From assembly GCF_002093975.1 (NCBI RefSeq), contig NZ_KZ084334.1, forward strand, positions 90,406 through 154,405: 64,000 nt of DNA. Direction: 5' to 3'. A program made the translations under genes and the position numbers. The notes under the pieces are model-generated. The model searched no databases and was not told the DNA's origin. It was given only the letters and a program-made list of their open reading frames with translations. Origin of the DNA: Thermoactinospora rubra (GTDB lineage Bacteria > Actinomycetota > Actinomycetes > Streptosporangiales > Streptosporangiaceae). Positions 7,252-15,258 of this stretch are shown piece after piece (position 1 is the stretch's first letter; each line of letters starts with the position of its first letter).

Positions 7252-9729
7252 CTAGCATTGAAGAACATTCATGTACATCAATGGGAACTCCCCGTGCGCG
7301 CACGACGCCCTGACCGCGTCGCCCTCCCTGACGAGCTGCCCCCAGCCCGTGGGCAGCAGCAGCGGCCACCGGCCCGGAGCGCGGGTGGACAGCGTGCCGC
7401 TGGGGCCGTCCCAGGTGATGCCGGCCATGGCCTCCAGCACCGACCAGCCGGCCATCGCTCGCACGTAGTGGTCGCCGCATTCGATCTGGTTGTAGGGGTT
7501 GCGCCGCCGCCCGTCGTAGCGCGCCCACAGCCCGTGGAGGATGGCCTCGGCCTCCTCCCGCAGCCCCTCCCACAGGCAGTGCGCGGCGACCTGGTACTCG
7601 CTGCCCGTCCACACCTCGTCGCAGTACCTGGTCGGCACCTCCGGCCTGCCGCCGTGCGGCCAGGTGCACATCAGCAGCCCGGTGTCGTCGCGGTCGGCGA
7701 AGACGCGGTAGGGGTGCTCGAAGCCCTCGAAACCGGTGCGCAGGTTGTGGCGGACGATCGCGCGCAGCGCGCTGCGCACGTGGTCGCGCGGCAGCAGGTG
7801 GCCCAGGCCGAGCTGGTGGGCCCACCACTGGCCGATGAGCTGGTCGGACAGGCACCCGGCGCCCCACTGGAACTCCGGGGAGTCACCCTCCTCCAGGACC
7901 TGGACGTAGTACTCCCCGTTGAACAGCGCCTCGTCGTAGCGGACGCTGCCCTTGCCGAACAGCTCGCGCAGCTCGGCGGCGAACCCCGGCTCGCCCGCGA
8001 GCTCCGCCATGCGCTCGGCCGCGCGCAGCGCCGCCAGCCACAGCGTGCCCATGAAGGGGTTGAGCCCGCACAGGTCGATGTCGTGGGTGGAGGGCTGGAC
8101 ACCGGTCAGCGTCCCGGTGCCGTCTGGGTCCCACTTCCCGCGCACGTGGGCCAGCAGCCGCTTCACACCGGGCCAGTAGGCGGCCAGGTCGGCGCCGTGC
8201 CGTACCTCGCGGTAGGTCTTCAGCACCGCGCCGAGCATCCCGTCCAGCGCGGGCTCGGCCGGGCCGCCGATGGGGACGTCCCACAGCTGGCGCAGGTAGG
8301 CCGGGACGATCACCCGGTGCGGCAGGTACCCCTCGGGCGCCTGCATGACCTCGAACTCCGTGGCCCGCATGCTCCGCTCCAGCTCGGGGAAGAGCCGGGC
8401 GGCGGCCTGGGCGTAGTTCCACACGTGCGTGCAGTTCAGCGGGCACGAGCCGCCGACGTCGCCCGACCACATGACCGTGGAGGCGCCGAGCACGCCCTCG
8501 AAGCCGAAGAACGCGCCGTCGGCGCTCAGGAAGCACGACGGGCTGCGCAGGATGGCCGCCTGCGCGGCCAGGTGCTCGACCGCGAGCGGGGGCAGGCTGC
8601 TGCCGGTGAGCGTGTCGACCCAGGCCAGCGAGTCGTCGCGCAGGCTCGTCCAGTCGCGCTGGATCTCGGCGGCGACCTCGACGGCGTCGGCGAAGCGGGT
8701 CGCGTAGGCGTTGCCGAGCCAGAACCGCGTCGGCCCCCACTGCGGATTGGGCGGGCCGAACTGCACGAAGTTGGCATACCTGTTGGGGAAGTGCCAGGCC
8801 AGGCAGATCCGGACCTGGAACTCCTCGCCCGGCTCCAGCACGGCGGGCACGACCAGGCCGCCGTTCCACGTCTGGCCGGGCGGGCTGGGCGCGAATCCGC
8901 CGGCCGGGCCGCTGGCCTGGTAGTCGGCCGACCAGCCGGCATGCCGTACCCGGTCGGCGTCGCCGTAGACGGCCCGCGCGGCCATGAAGGCGAGGAACTC
9001 GTCGGGATGGGCCCACTGCGGGAGCACCGCGGCCCGCGCGGAGTCGGCGCTCAGCACCGCCTGGCCCGCGCCCGGCGCGGCCGGGTCGACGGCCGTGTTG
9101 TCCATCACCAGCGCGGTCCAGCCGTCCTTGCGCCGCACCCGGTTGGTGTTGCCGCCGTAGCCCGCCGCGCGCACCCCGTCGACGGGCGTGGCGCCGTCGT
9201 GCCCCACGGGGTTCTGGACGGCGGCGCCGAGCCACACCTGCGCCGGCAGGCCGCCGGCGTTGACGATCGTGAAGGTGAACAGCGCGGCCGGCAGCGAGCT
9301 GCGCTCGACGTCGAGCGGGACCAGCGGGTTGAAGGCCTCCATGCGCACGCGGACGGGCAGCCCGTCGTCGTGGTAGTCCAGGTGCGCGAAGGGATACACG
9401 CCGCGGAAGGTCGTCGCCGCCACGCCCGCGTGGCGGCGCAGCAGCTCCCGCTGCCACTGCGGCACGTGGTCGTCGTTGACCAGCGGCGTGGCCGTCGTGC
9501 CCGGTTCCGGCGGCGGCGCCTGGAGGATGACGGTCCTGTCGAACGGCGGCTCCCACCGGCTCACGCGCAGCGCGAAGAAGCTGTACGGCAGGTCGCCGCG
9601 ATGGTTGCCCACGTTCTGGAGCTGCCACTGCCGCAGCGCGCCGTCGGCGCAGACCGCCAGGTTGCCGGTTCCGATGCCGCCGAGCGGCATGGCCACGTGC
9701 CGCCCCTCGTCGTGCGGTATGGCCCTCAT
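7252..9729 (-). CDS. GH116 family glycoside hydrolase, candidate exo-beta-D-arabinofuranosidase
   Basis: 825 residues without a signal peptide, hence cytoplasmic. The N-terminal beta domain begins MPLGGIGTGNLAV, typical of GH116 (GBA2-type). The (alpha/alpha)6 catalytic domain carries STHDIDLCGLNPFMGTLWLA and CDEVWTGSEYQVAAHCLWEG; the latter resembles the acid/base region of family members. GH116 contains beta-glucosidases, beta-xylosidases and an exo-beta-D-arabinofuranosidase from Microbacterium that trims mycobacterial arabinan ends. The neighbourhood favours the last activity, but sequence alone does not prove it. Its ATG overlaps the permease stop (ATGA), so it is the last gene of the import operon. 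Its stop lies ten bases before the SDR start, and the SDR operator is inside its final codons. Confidence 0.85.
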   Translation of the reverse strand: MRAIPHDEGRHVAMPLGGIGTGNLAVCADGALRQWQLQNVGNHRGDLPYSFFALRVSRWEPPFDRTVILQAPPPEPGTTATPLVNDDHVPQWQRELLRRHAGVAATTFRGVYPFAHLDYHDDGLPVRVRMEAFNPLVPLDVERSSLPAALFTFTIVNAGGLPAQVWLGAAVQNPVGHDGATPVDGVRAAGYGGNTNRVRRKDGWTALVMDNTAVDPAAPGAGQAVLSADSARAAVLPQWAHPDEFLAFMAARAVYGDADRVRHAGWSADYQASGPAGGFAPSPPGQTWNGGLVVPAVLEPGEEFQVRICLAWHFPNRYANFVQFGPPNPQWGPTRFWLGNAYATRFADAVEVAAEIQRDWTSLRDDSLAWVDTLTGSSLPPLAVEHLAAQAAILRSPSCFLSADGAFFGFEGVLGASTVMWSGDVGGSCPLNCTHVWNYAQAAARLFPELERSMRATEFEVMQAPEGYLPHRVIVPAYLRQLWDVPIGGPAEPALDGMLGAVLKTYREVRHGADLAAYWPGVKRLLAHVRGKWDPDGTGTLTGVQPSTHDIDLCGLNPFMGTLWLAALRAAERMAELAGEPGFAAELRELFGKGSVRYDEALFNGEYYVQVLEEGDSPEFQWGAGCLSDQLIGQWWAHQLGLGHLLPRDHVRSALRAIVRHNLRTGFEGFEHPYRVFADRDDTGLLMCTWPHGGRPEVPTRYCDEVWTGSEYQVAAHCLWEGLREEAEAILHGLWARYDGRRRNPYNQIECGDHYVRAMAGWSVLEAMAGITWDGPSGTLSTRAPGRWPLLLPTGWGQLVREGDAVRASCAHGEFPLMYMNVLQC
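7266..7283. promoter_or_regulatory. TetR-type palindromic operator
   Basis: CATTCATGTACATCAATG is an inverted repeat with nine-base arms and a single mismatched pair. It lies 25-42 bases before the SDR start, inside the last codons of the GH116 gene. Likely autoregulatory site of the TetR protein at 5121-5744 (inference). Confidence 0.55.
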
Positions 9730-10544
9730 TTGAGCCCCGTGATCCGGACGCCTGCGATGATCTGCCGCTGGAAGATCAGGAACAGCACGATGACCGGCAG
9801 CGCCGCCAGCGTCGAGCCGGCCATGAGCAGCCCCATCTCCGAGGCCCGGTCGGAGCGGAAGGTGGCCAGGTACTGCTGCACCTGGAACAGCTCCGGGTCG
9901 GTGATGGTCAGCACCGGCCAGACGTAGGCGTTCCAGAAGGCCAGGAACGAGGTCGCGCCCACGACGACGAAGGCGCCCTTGGACAGCGGGACGAAGATGC
10001 GGGTGAAGATCCGCCACGGCCCCGCGCCGTCGAGCTGCGCGGCCTCCTCCAGCGCGACGGGGACGCCGAGGTAGTACTGGCGCAGGAAGAACACCTGCAT
10101 CCCCGAGGCGGCGCCGGGGATGACCAGCACCGCGAGCGTGTCGAGCATGCCCAGCTGCGTCACCACCACGAACGAGGTCAGCATGATCGCGATGCCGGGG
10201 ATGAACATCGTGGTGATGACCACGACCCAGAGGATCCGCTTGAAGGCGAAGTCGAGCCGCGCGAAGGCGTAGGCGCCCAGCGCGTTGACGGTCAGGCTCA
10301 GCGCGGCGAACAGCACGGCGCCCGCGAACGTGACGCCGAGCGAGCGCAGGAAGGACTCGTCGGCCAGCAGCTGGGTGTAGTTGTCCCAGCGCCACACCTC
10401 CGGGAAGAACTGGAACGGCGTGGCCACGACCTCGGTCTTGGCCTTGAACCCGGCGACGGCCATCCAGGCCAGGGGGAAGACGGCGGCCACGACGAACAGC
10501 GCGGCGATGCCGTACCTGAGGATCCAGCCGAGCAGCCTGGTCAT
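9726..10544 (-). CDS. ABC sugar transporter permease, MalG type
   Basis: 272 residues with six predicted membrane spans. The ABC-permease signature EEAAQLDGAGPWRIFTRIFV (EAA motif) sits in the second half, where it docks to the ATPase. It ends ITGLK as MalG-type permeases do. Start and stop overlap the neighbouring genes by ATGA on both sides. With the MalF-type permease and the lipoprotein it forms an importer of the CUT1 class, which moves oligosaccharides. No ATPase gene is in the locus, so a shared MsiK-like ATPase is presumably used. Confidence 0.9.
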   Translation of the reverse strand: MTRLLGWILRYGIAALFVVAAVFPLAWMAVAGFKAKTEVVATPFQFFPEVWRWDNYTQLLADESFLRSLGVTFAGAVLFAALSLTVNALGAYAFARLDFAFKRILWVVVITTMFIPGIAIMLTSFVVVTQLGMLDTLAVLVIPGAASGMQVFFLRQYYLGVPVALEEAAQLDGAGPWRIFTRIFVPLSKGAFVVVGATSFLAFWNAYVWPVLTITDPELFQVQQYLATFRSDRASEMGLLMAGSTLAALPVIVLFLIFQRQIIAGVRITGLK

Positions 10545-11482
10545 CCGTCCACCGCCTTCTCCGAGCGGACGAGCCTGAAGATGAGCGCGGACACCGCACC
10601 GAGCACGGCGAACAGCAGCAGCGCGGCGGCGATGGAGTAGCCGATGTACAGGTCGTTGGTGAAGTGGCGGAAGATGAACAGGTTGGGCAGCGTGGTGGAG
10701 TCCACGGGCCCGCCCTGGGTCATGATCAGCGGCAGCACCAGGAACTGCAGCGACGCTGCGAAGCCGGTGACCAGCAGGAACAGGATGATGTTCTTCATCA
10801 GCGGCAGCGTGATCTTGAACATCTTGGTCCACGGCCCGGCCCCGTCCAGCGAGGCGCACTCGTAGTACGCCTCGGGGATGTCGAGCAGCCCGGCCAGCAT
10901 GATCAGCGAGGCCACGCCCATGCCGATCCAGATGGCGGGCACGGCCACGGCGGGCAGCGCGGTGGACGTCTCGCCCAGCCAGGCGGTGTCCTCGCGGCCG
11001 AGCAGGCCGAGGAACCAGTTGAGGATGCCGCCACGGTAGGCGTAGATCAGCGAGAAGACGATCGCCGCGATCACCTCGGAGATCACGGCGGGGATGTAGA
11101 TCGTGACCTTCAGCACCGCCGCCGTCTTGCGGCTGACCGACTTCACCAGGTTGGCGAACAGGAAGGCTACCGCCACCTGCGCGGGCACCACCATCGCGGT
11201 GAACGCCAGCCCCCGCACCACCGAGTCGACGAACTCCTGGTCGGTCAGGACCGTGAGGTAGTTCTCCAGCCCGACGAAGACCGGCGCCTCGTAGAAGCTC
11301 CAGGTGTAGAAGCTGATGTAGACCGCGTGCAGCAGCGGCCAGATCACGAAGATCCCGAGCAGGATCAGCAGGGGCGCCAGCATGATCAGCGCCGCCTTGG
11401 TCTCCCTTCGCCGGCCGCGGCCCGCGGGCCTGCCCCTGCTCCGGGTGTCGCGGGCGGGGGCACGCAGCGTCGTCACAGCCAC
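10541..11482 (-). CDS. ABC sugar transporter permease, MalF type
   Basis: 313 residues. A basic N-terminus (residues 1-28) is followed by six membrane spans; the first reads AALIMLAPLLILLGIFVIWP. The EAA loop YYECASLDGAGPWTKMFKIT is present. Partner of the MalG-type permease at 9726-10544 and of the binding lipoprotein at 11571-12890. The 88-base gap to the binding-protein gene is the longest within the operon from GH172 to GH116. A GGAG-type ribosome site (AAAGGAG) lies just before the ATG. Confidence 0.9.
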   Translation of the reverse strand: MAVTTLRAPARDTRSRGRPAGRGRRRETKAALIMLAPLLILLGIFVIWPLLHAVYISFYTWSFYEAPVFVGLENYLTVLTDQEFVDSVVRGLAFTAMVVPAQVAVAFLFANLVKSVSRKTAAVLKVTIYIPAVISEVIAAIVFSLIYAYRGGILNWFLGLLGREDTAWLGETSTALPAVAVPAIWIGMGVASLIMLAGLLDIPEAYYECASLDGAGPWTKMFKITLPLMKNIILFLLVTGFAASLQFLVLPLIMTQGGPVDSTTLPNLFIFRHFTNDLYIGYSIAAALLLFAVLGAVSALIFRLVRSEKAVDG

Positions 11483-11570
11483 GCCGCACTCCTTTCTCCG
11501 ATGTTTCTCCGAAGCGCTCCAAAACGCTGAACCGGCCCCGCGGCTGCGGCGCGGGGCCGGTCGCGGCCGG

Positions 11571-12890
11571 TCAGGATCCGGAGCCCTGTCCCGCCAGGTC
11601 GTTCTTGGCGATGAAATCCTTGATCTCGGCGTCGGCCGCCTTCAGCGCGGCGTCGATGTCCTTGCCCTGCAACGCCTTCTCGATGGCCTTGCCGAAGGCC
11701 AGGCTGATGGCCCAGTCGTAGGTCGGCTCCGGCTTGGCGTGGGCGACGACCTGCTCCTCGATCGTCTTGGCCCACGGGTTCTCGGCCGCCGCCGGGTCGT
11801 TCTTGACCGCGTCGGCCACGGCGGCGCGCGGCGAGTACTTGGAGAACTTGGTGGTCTTGAAGAAGTCCACCAGCAGCGTGGTGTCGCCGGCCAGCAGCCA
11901 GGCGACGAAGTCGGCGGCCGCCTGCGGGTTCTTGGACTTGGCGTCGACGACGAGGGTCCAGCCGCCCAGCGTCGCGGTCGGCTTGGCCGGGTCGCCGTCG
12001 AAGGAGGGCAGCGCCGCCGCGCCGATGTTCGGCACCATCTTGGGGTAGTCGGACAGCAGCACGCCGGCCGCCCACGAGCCGCACACCATCATCGCCGCCT
12101 TGCCCTGGCCCATGGGGTTGGCGTCGGCGTACGGCGCGAGCGGCTGCTTGGGCATGATGCCCTGCTGGTAGAGCGTCTGGTAGACCTGCAGCAGCTGCCT
12201 GTACTTGGGGTCGGTCGCCTGGGAGGCCGACCAGTCGTCGCTGATCGGCAGGTGGCCGGCGGCGTTCCACTGCAGGCCCCAGGTCGACCACGCCATGTCC
12301 ACGGCTGTGCCCGCCGTCACGACGCCGGAGACCTCCTTGGTGGTCAGCCGCTTGCCGTAGTCGATCAGTTCGGCCCACGTGGCGGGGGGCCGGTTCGGGT
12401 CGAGCCCGGCCTGGGCGAACAGGTCCTTGCGGTAGAACAGCACGGCCGACGGCTCCACCAGCATGGGGTAGGCGTACTTCTGGCCCTTGTACTGGATCGA
12501 GCCGACCACCGACTCCTGCAGGCCGGTCCACTTGTCGGCCGGGATGAGCCGCTCCAGCGACTGGATCTGGCCGGTACGGGCGAAGCCCGGGACCTTGTTG
12601 TAGTTGAGCGTGTAGACGTCGGGCGCCTTGCCCGCGGCCTGGGCGGCCTTCATCTTCTGGTCCCAGACGTCGGCCGGGACGATCTGGTGCTTGAGGACGA
12701 TCTTGTCCTGGGCCTTGTTGAAGGCGGCGACCGCCTTCTTGTACCAGGCGTCCTCCTGGTCGGTGAACTTCTGCTGCCACAGGGTGATCTCGGTCCTGCC
12801 GCCCTGGGCTGCCCCCGGCGCCTTGCCCGCGCCTGATCCGCAGCCCGCCAGGACGCCGATCAGCAGGATGGCCGTCAACTGCCTTCGCAC
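11571..12890 (-). CDS. ABC transporter sugar-binding lipoprotein
   Basis: 439 residues. The N-terminus RRQLTAILLIGVLAGC is a lipoprotein signal with lipobox LAGC (C17). The rest is a cluster-B/CUT1 solute-binding protein (TEITLWQQKFTDQ at the start of the mature part; TATLGGWTLVVDAKSKNPQ near the hinge). The GTG start at 12890 is preceded by AGGAG at five bases and overlaps the upstream GH183 gene by 16 bases. Expected ligand, from context, is an oligosaccharide released by the two GH183 enzymes, probably arabino-oligosaccharide. Confidence 0.9.
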   Translation of the reverse strand: MRRQLTAILLIGVLAGCGSGAGKAPGAAQGGRTEITLWQQKFTDQEDAWYKKAVAAFNKAQDKIVLKHQIVPADVWDQKMKAAQAAGKAPDVYTLNYNKVPGFARTGQIQSLERLIPADKWTGLQESVVGSIQYKGQKYAYPMLVEPSAVLFYRKDLFAQAGLDPNRPPATWAELIDYGKRLTTKEVSGVVTAGTAVDMAWSTWGLQWNAAGHLPISDDWSASQATDPKYRQLLQVYQTLYQQGIMPKQPLAPYADANPMGQGKAAMMVCGSWAAGVLLSDYPKMVPNIGAAALPSFDGDPAKPTATLGGWTLVVDAKSKNPQAAADFVAWLLAGDTTLLVDFFKTTKFSKYSPRAAVADAVKNDPAAAENPWAKTIEEQVVAHAKPEPTYDWAISLAFGKAIEKALQGKDIDAALKAADAEIKDFIAKNDLAGQGSGS

Positions 12891-13963
12891 GTCTGCTCCT
12901 TCGCCTCGGTGGGGATGTCGCCGTGTTTGCGCAGGTCCAGGCGAAACAGGAAGACGTTGTAGGGCTCCCACAGCGACAGGTTGAAATACACCCGGCTGCC
13001 GTCGCTCGACGGGCCGGGATACAGGAAGGGGGCGTAGAGTCCCGGGTGGTCGGTGGCGCTGACGGCCGTGATCGGCTCGCTCCACGGGCCCCAGGGGGTG
13101 AGCCCCTCGCGGATGACGACTCCGGTGCCTTCCCGGAGGTACAGCATGATCCAGCGGTCGAGGTGGCTGTTGCGGACCACCGACAGCTCGCCGACGGTGT
13201 CGTCGACGACGAGCGTGGCCTTGGCGCGGTCGGCGCTCCAGCCCCGGGCGGTGCGGTACTCGTAGGCCTCGGGCCGCTCGACCTGCCCGGCGGGCACGCG
13301 CATCAGCGAGACCCCGCCGAAGCGGCCGGCCGGGATGGACCACAAGTACAGGTAGCGGCCCTCGCGAGCCACGCTGACCTGGGCGAAGCCCGACTCTCCC
13401 GGCCAGGTCGGCGCGTCGAGCACGGTCCAGGTCTGGCCCCGGTCGTCGGAGCGGGCCAGGCCGGAGTGGTTCACCTCCCAGTGGCCGGGCGCGCCCCAGT
13501 GCCGCACCGACATGTAGTGCAGGTACATGGCCTCGCCGACGGCGAAGCCGTACGTGGGGATGACGGTGATCTCGTCGTGGTCGACCTTTCTGGACGGCAG
13601 CAGCTCCTTGGCCAGGCCCGCCTCGTCGGTGATCATCCCGTCGAGCCGGACGCCGTCGGACAGGTCGGCGTCGGTCGTGTAGGCCATGACGTTGGAGCGC
13701 CAGAAGCCGCCGCCCGCTCCCGTCTGGCCCTCCTGGCGCTCGCCGAAGGTGTCGCCGAACACCAGGTAGGTCCGCTCGCCCATGGTGAAGGCGGATCCCA
13801 GGTCGGTGCCGTGCACGCCGTACCGATGCGTGGCCGGGCCGGTCACCTGCGCGACCTTCGTCAGGCCGCACACCCCGGCGAGCACGAAGTCACGCGCGGG
13901 CGGCCCGGCGCACCCGGCCGGCGACACGACGGGGGCGATCACCGCGATCCGCCCGGCGATCAC
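12875..13963 (-). CDS. GH183 (DUF4185) family protein, candidate endo-D-arabinanase
   Basis: 362 residues, starting at a GTG that overlaps the GH172 stop (GTGA). The first 20 residues are a short hydrophobic stretch ending PAGC, a possible lipobox, so the protein may be membrane-anchored outside the cell. The DUF4185 five-bladed-propeller-like domain follows. It has the conserved aspartates in GTDLG (D54) and VFGDTF (D71), candidate catalytic pair, and VRHWGAPGHWEVNHSG and SLWEPYNVFLF motifs shared with the second copy at 15259. DUF4185 was reclassified as GH183 after endo-D-arabinanase activity was shown on mycobacterial arabinan. Lacks the C-terminal binding domain of its paralogue. Confidence 0.85.
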   Translation of the reverse strand: MIAGRIAVIAPVVSPAGCAGPPARDFVLAGVCGLTKVAQVTGPATHRYGVHGTDLGSAFTMGERTYLVFGDTFGERQEGQTGAGGGFWRSNVMAYTTDADLSDGVRLDGMITDEAGLAKELLPSRKVDHDEITVIPTYGFAVGEAMYLHYMSVRHWGAPGHWEVNHSGLARSDDRGQTWTVLDAPTWPGESGFAQVSVAREGRYLYLWSIPAGRFGGVSLMRVPAGQVERPEAYEYRTARGWSADRAKATLVVDDTVGELSVVRNSHLDRWIMLYLREGTGVVIREGLTPWGPWSEPITAVSATDHPGLYAPFLYPGPSSDGSRVYFNLSLWEPYNVFLFRLDLRKHGDIPTEAKEQTCEGS

Positions 13964-15033
13964 AGGATGGGCAGCCGGGCGCTGACCGGCGGCAGGTCGA
14001 ACGGCTTGTGCGGCAACTCCTGGTACCAGTAGGCGACCGAGGACAGGTCGTCGCTGCGGCGGTTGGCGTGGCCGTGCTCGATCGTCACCCGGATGGACCT
14101 GGTGAAGGGCACGGGGTCTTCGATGTGGAAGCGGTAGAGGGAGATCTGCCCGCTCCAGTTCTCGCCGCCCGGGAGCGTGATGCCGTGGTAGGGCGCGTGG
14201 TACGGCTGGCTCGGGCACCAGGCGGTGTTGAAGTAGTCCTCGGTGCCGGTGCCGTGGAGGCTGGGTGGGAAGGCCTCGCCGTCGATGAAGATCATGTCGT
14301 CGCCCTCGCCGTACCAGTTCCAGTCGGAGGTGCGGCGCAGGTTCGTCACGTTCAGCACGCAGCCCACGTAGTGGCCGCGGCCTTCGGCGTCGAGGATGAC
14401 GTAGTTGCCCTCGCCGTCGAGGTTGGCGCCCTCGAAGAGGAACTCGGAGTTGGACATCGAGCCCTGCTCGATCCCGTCGGCCGGGCACTCGCGGCGCCAC
14501 TGGGCGTGGAAGCGGCCCAGGCCCTCGCCGAGCTCGTCGAACTCGTCGTAGTCGATGTAGTAGTAGAACCACAGGACCTCCGAGTCGCACTCGCTGGTCA
14601 GCTCGAAGCGCGCCCGGGTGGCGAAGGGCATGTGGAACCAGCAGTTGAAGGCCTTGCCGTCCTGCGGGCTCATCTGGAGCGGGGCCGAGACGAAGTTGCC
14701 GGTGCGCGCGTGGCCCATGCCGAAGAAGTCGCCGAGCGGCACCAGCACGCTGGGGTGCTCGGAGTCGTCCCAGAAGACCCGCAGCACGAGCTTGCGGAGG
14801 AAGTCGCGGTCGGCCGTCTGCGGCGTGCCCGGGTCGCGGGGCGCGACGGTCATCCAGATGTGGTTGACCGAGCCCGCCCCGCGTATGTCGGCCAGCGTCA
14901 CGGTCTGGCCGGGGCCGACCGTCAGGCGGTCCTCGTTCCCGCCGGCGCGGTCCCAGCTGGACACGCGGCGGCGGCGATGGTTTCGCAGCCGCGGGAGGTC
15001 TCGCAGGCTGCTGCCGTGCTGGCCGTAGGTCAC
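13960..15033 (-). CDS. GH172 (DUF2961) family glycoside hydrolase, candidate exo-alpha-D-arabinofuranosidase
   Basis: 357 residues, no signal peptide, so cytoplasmic. DUF2961 features: SLRDLPRLRNHRRRRVSSWD at the N-terminus, IRGAGSVNHIWMTV, FFGMGHARTGNFVSAPLQ and the C-terminal GTGTEDYFNTAWC. GH172 includes difructose-anhydride synthases/hydrolases and exo-alpha-D-arabinofuranosidases; the GH183/GH116 context points to the latter. Start: the ATG at 15039 abuts AAGGAGG with no spacer, so I prefer the GTG six bases on, at 15033. It is the first gene of the operon GH172-GH183-binding protein-MalF-MalG-GH116. The AATCGATT operator lies 14 bases before the GTG. Confidence 0.85.
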   Translation of the reverse strand: MTYGQHGSSLRDLPRLRNHRRRRVSSWDRAGGNEDRLTVGPGQTVTLADIRGAGSVNHIWMTVAPRDPGTPQTADRDFLRKLVLRVFWDDSEHPSVLVPLGDFFGMGHARTGNFVSAPLQMSPQDGKAFNCWFHMPFATRARFELTSECDSEVLWFYYYIDYDEFDELGEGLGRFHAQWRRECPADGIEQGSMSNSEFLFEGANLDGEGNYVILDAEGRGHYVGCVLNVTNLRRTSDWNWYGEGDDMIFIDGEAFPPSLHGTGTEDYFNTAWCPSQPYHAPYHGITLPGGENWSGQISLYRFHIEDPVPFTRSIRVTIEHGHANRRSDDLSSVAYWYQELPHKPFDLPPVSARLPIL

Positions 15034-15046
15034 GGTCATCCTCCTT

Positions 15047-15063
15047 GAGAAATCGATTGCTGA
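15047..15063. promoter_or_regulatory. LacI-type operator before GH172 operon
   Basis: GAGAAATCGATTGCTGA, core AATCGATT at 15051-15057/58, immediately upstream of the ribosome site of the GH172 gene. Identical over 17 bases to 4999-5015. A further CGATT-containing stretch, GGGAAAACGATTTTTC, lies about 170 bases upstream near 15226 and may be a weaker auxiliary site. Confidence 0.65.
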
Positions 15064-15258
15064 CGGTCTACTCCCTGGGCGTCCGCCCGTCAATAGCCGC
15101 TCGCTGCAGCGTTACCCAATCGTCGCCACGCGAGGGGCCGTCCGGTGCTGTACACCTCCGTACATGAAACGCCAGTGTGCCAGCGGATATGCGGATCTGA
15201 CCAGGTCCGACGGGTGGAGGGATCTGGGAAAACGATTTTTCGCTGTCGAGCTCCGGAC
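15064..15258. other. Intergenic region upstream of GH172 operon
   Basis: 195 bases without a gene. It should hold the promoter of the GH172 operon and the 3' end of the GH183 gene. I see a TetR-like half-site GTACATGAA at 15160-15168 and the auxiliary CGATT site near 15226; no convincing terminator hairpin. Confidence 0.4.

Noticed and set aside
6835..9927. A 1030-codon plus-strand open frame and similar long frames opposite real genes
   Set aside because: High-GC DNA gives long open antisense frames. This one is opposite the SDR and GH116 genes, is rich in Arg, Gly and Ala, and has no recognisable domain.
15160..15168. TetR half-site GTACATGAA upstream of GH172
   Set aside because: Only nine bases match one half of the 7266-7283 palindrome; the other half is absent.
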